A stretch of DNA of 8,458 nucleotides from positions 1-8,458 of the forward strand of contig JACMOF010000551.1 in assembly GCA_014378155.1 (NCBI GenBank). The letters are read 5' to 3'. The DNA is from Caulobacter sp. (GTDB lineage Bacteria > Pseudomonadota > Alphaproteobacteria > Caulobacterales > Caulobacteraceae). Made by a program: the position numbers and the translations under genes. This document shows positions 6,711 to 8,458 of this stretch, piece after piece. The notes beneath the pieces were generated by a model, which was not told the origin of the DNA, searched no databases, and was given only the letters and a program-made list of their open reading frames with translations. Positions within the stretch are counted from its first letter, which is position 1. Every line of letters starts with the position of its first letter.

Positions 6711-7343
6711 ATGCGTCCGCTGACCCGCCGGCTCCTGACCGTCGTCGCCCTCTCCGCCTCCGTGGCCGTCGCGCTTTCGGGCTGTGGCAACAAGGCCGAG
6801 ACGAGCAACGCCGACGACATGACCCTGGGCAATCCGAAGGCCAAGGTGACGGTCGTGGAATATGCCTCGGCCTCGTGCATCCACTGCGGTCGCTGGAACA
6901 ACGAGGTGTTCCCGGCCTTCAAGTCGAAATATATCGACACCGGCAAGATCAACTATGTCTATCGCGAGTTCCTGACCAACCCGCCGCAACTGGCCGCCGC
7001 CGGCTTCCTGCTGGCCCGCTGCGCCGGCAAGGACAAGTATTTCCAGGTGCTGGACTCGATCTACCGCTCGCAGGAAGAGATGTTCACCACGGGCGACTAT
7101 CGCGGCAGCCTGCTGCGCATCGCCCAGTCGTCGGGCATGAACGAGGCGCAGTTCAACGCCTGCGTCAACGACGAGAAGGCGCTGAAGGCCCTGAACGCCC
7201 GCGTCGAGAAATACGGCAAGGACGCCAACATCACCGGCACCCCGACCTTCGTGGTCAATGGCAAGAAGATCCATGGCGACGACGGCGGCGAGGCTTCGCT
7301 GGTCGAACTGGACGCGGCCATCGCCGAGGCCGCCGCGAAATGA
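6711..7343 (+). CDS. DsbA-family thioredoxin-fold lipoprotein
   Basis: This 210-residue protein has a lipoprotein signal peptide: RR near the start, a hydrophobic core, and lipobox LSGC with Cys25 as the lipidated residue. The mature protein should sit on the periplasmic face of a membrane. The thioredoxin-like domain (DsbA/Thioredoxin_4 type) has the active site CIHC at Cys56-Cys59 within YASASCIHCGRWNNEVFP. A TGTPTFVVNGK segment near the C-terminus supplies the cis-proline. It probably acts as a thiol-disulfide oxidoreductase or isomerase; the substrate is unknown. GGAAG lies upstream of ATG 6711, which excludes the longer frame back to 6558. It overlaps the next gene by ATGA and is clearly paralogous to it. 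Confidence 0.88.
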   Translation: MRPLTRRLLTVVALSASVAVALSGCGNKAETSNADDMTLGNPKAKVTVVEYASASCIHCGRWNNEVFPAFKSKYIDTGKINYVYREFLTNPPQLAAAGFLLARCAGKDKYFQVLDSIYRSQEEMFTTGDYRGSLLRIAQSSGMNEAQFNACVNDEKALKALNARVEKYGKDANITGTPTFVVNGKKIHGDDGGEASLVELDAAIAEAAAK

Positions 7344-7993
7344 TCCTCGACCGGCGCGCGCTGATCGGTACGGGCCTGCCTGCCTTGGGCTGGTCGGCCT
7401 CGGGCGTGGCGGTGATCGCCATTCCGACGATCGCGCGCGCCGCGCCCTTGCCGCCGGCCGACGGCGACATGGCCCTCGGGGACGCCAAGGCCAAGGTGCA
7501 GGTGGTGGAATATGCCTCGCTGTCCTGCACCCACTGCGCCCATTGGAACAACGAAGTGTTCCCGGTCCTCAAGGCGCGGTTCATCGACACAGGCAAGGTG
7601 CGCTATGTGTTCCGCGAGTTCCTGACCGAGCCCTTCCAGTTCGCCGCCGCCGGCTATCTGCTGGCCCGGCGCGTGGGTCCGGCCCGGTATTTCCAGGTTC
7701 TCGACGCGGTGTTCCACCAGCAGGACGCGATCTACAAGAGCGAAGACCTGTGGGGCGGACTGCTGAAGATCGGCAAGAGCTTTGGCCTCACCGAGGCCCA
7801 GTTCACCGCCGCGTTGCAGGACAAGGCCGCGCTGGCCGCCATCAATGGTCGGGTCGAGAAAGCCGCCGAGCGCGACCAGGTGCAGGTAACCCCGACCTTC
7901 TTCGTCAATGGCCAGCGCTTCGAAGGCGGCCAATCGATCGAGGACCTGGCGACCGCCATCGACAAGGCGGCCGGCAAGACAGCCAAGGCCTGA
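7340..7993 (+). CDS. DsbA-family thioredoxin-fold protein, secreted paralogue
   Basis: This 217-residue paralogue of the preceding lipoprotein shares the line NNEVFP, IDTGK-(I/V), REFLT and the FVNG C-terminal motif. The active site is CTHC at Cys63-Cys66, with [10 protein letters not shown] carrying the cis-proline. Instead of a lipobox it has a signal peptide with DRRALIG at residues 4-10, which resembles a Tat motif, and a probable cleavage after ARA at residue 34. It would thus be a soluble periplasmic protein. Translation is probably coupled: its ATG overlaps the upstream TGA as ATGA (7340-7343). It lacks the extra cysteines of the upstream copy (for example LLARC there is LLARR here). 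The function is inferred from the fold; a Sec route is also possible. Confidence 0.88.
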   Translation: MILDRRALIGTGLPALGWSASGVAVIAIPTIARAAPLPPADGDMALGDAKAKVQVVEYASLSCTHCAHWNNEVFPVLKARFIDTGKVRYVFREFLTEPFQFAAAGYLLARRVGPARYFQVLDAVFHQQDAIYKSEDLWGGLLKIGKSFGLTEAQFTAALQDKAALAAINGRVEKAAERDQVQVTPTFFVNGQRFEGGQSIEDLATAIDKAAGKTAKA

Positions 7994-8000
7994 GGGGAGG
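7994..8000 (+). promoter_or_regulatory. Ribosome-binding site of smc, fixing the GTG start
   Basis: GGGGAGG lies directly after the stop codon of the secreted paralogue and nine bases before GTG 8010. It supports the GTG start and suggests that smc is read from the same transcript. Confidence 0.7.
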
Positions 8001-8009
8001 GCGCGGGCC

Positions 8010-8458
8010 GTGCAGTTCCAGCGCCTGCGCCTTTCGGGATTCAAGTCCTTCGTCGAACCGACCGAATTCCGGATCGAACCGGGTCTGACGGGCGTTGTCG
8101 GACCCAATGGCTGCGGCAAGTCCAACCTGTTGGAAGCCCTGCGCTGGGTGATGGGGGCCAATTCGGCCAAGGCCATGCGCGCGGGCGGCATGGACGACGT
8201 GATTTTCGCCGGAAGCGGCGGTCGCCCGGCCCGTAACCACGCCGACGTCACCCTGACCATCGACAACAGCGACCGCACCGCGCCGGCCCAGTTCAATGAT
8301 GATCCGACCCTGGAAGTGGTGCGCCGCATCGACCGCGGTGAGGGCTCGACCTACCGCATCAATGGCCGCGAGGTGCGGGCGCGGGACGTCCAGCTGCTGT
8401 TCGCCGACGCCTCGACCGGGGCCAATTCGCCGGCCTTGGTCCGCCAGGGCCAGATCAG
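8010..8458 (+). CDS. smc: Chromosome segregation ATPase SMC, 5' part
   Basis: SMC is the long coiled-coil ATPase that, with ScpA and ScpB, organises and helps separate bacterial chromosomes. Only the first 149 codons and two bases are in the window; the open frame runs off the right edge. The N-terminal head is clear: [19 protein letters not shown], then the Walker A motif GPNGCGKSN at residues 31-39, then [10 protein letters not shown] and the segment [13 protein letters not shown]. It continues with a [30 protein letters not shown] stretch typical of SMC. The start is GTG 8010. One GANTC site falls at 8038-8042, 28 bases into the gene. The gap of 16 bases to the preceding gene suggests co-transcription. 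Confidence 0.96.
   Translation, partial: MQFQRLRLSGFKSFVEPTEFRIEPGLTGVVGPNGCGKSNLLEALRWVMGANSAKAMRAGGMDDVIFAGSGGRPARNHADVTLTIDNSDRTAPAQFNDDPTLEVVRRIDRGEGSTYRINGREVRARDVQLLFADASTGANSPALVRQGQI

Noticed and set aside
7097..8329. 410-residue minus-strand frame across the DsbA-like genes and smc
   Set aside because: It is antisense to three well-supported genes and has no motif of its own, a usual artefact of high GC content.

Overview
The window is GC-rich chromosomal DNA from an alphaproteobacterium that is very probably Caulobacter or a close relative. The main reasons are a 358-residue CcrM-type GANTC adenine methyltransferase with a CtrA-like promoter, the CcrM/MutY/DciA/SMC neighbourhood, strongly G/C-ending codons, and promoters of Caulobacter housekeeping type. 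The genus call rests on recalled family knowledge, because no database search was possible.

Layout: 104-1000 (+) is a YgfZ/GcvT-like folate-binding protein whose middle is interrupted, in frame, by an imperfect palindromic element (about 437-510). A spacer with a second repeat-like stretch leads to tag (1135-1722, +), 3-methyladenine DNA glycosylase I. Next come a small PepSY-type membrane protein (1757-2266, +; TTG start) and rnhB (2326-3021, +), RNase HII. rnhB converges, with overlapping stop codons, on a RibD C-terminal/dihydrofolate-reductase-like gene (3018-3623, -). A 202-bp divergent regulatory region (3624-3825) precedes ccrM (3826-4902, +). It carries two tandem CtrA-like boxes and four GANTC sites. 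ccrM and mutY (4935-5987, -) converge on a hairpin. mutY is divergent from a DUF721/DciA gene (6041-6583, +) that has a promoter consistent with leaderless transcription. Last is an operon-like run: a DsbA-like lipoprotein (6711-7343), a second DsbA-like secreted paralogue (7340-7993, ATGA overlap) and the 5' end of smc (from 8010, running off the window).

The theme is genome maintenance and cell-cycle control: alkylation repair (Tag), ribonucleotide/RNA-DNA hybrid removal (RNase HII), oxidised-guanine mispair repair (MutY), replication-coupled methylation (CcrM), helicase loading (DciA) and chromosome organisation (SMC). The two thiol-disulfide proteins are the outliers. The most noteworthy non-genic signals are the palindrome inside the ygfZ-like coding sequence, the ccrM control region, and the concentration of GANTC sites in close pairs at gene 5' ends (8 of the 15 I counted). 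I found no tRNA, rRNA, CRISPR array, insertion sequence or phage gene, and no convincing novel multi-gene system.
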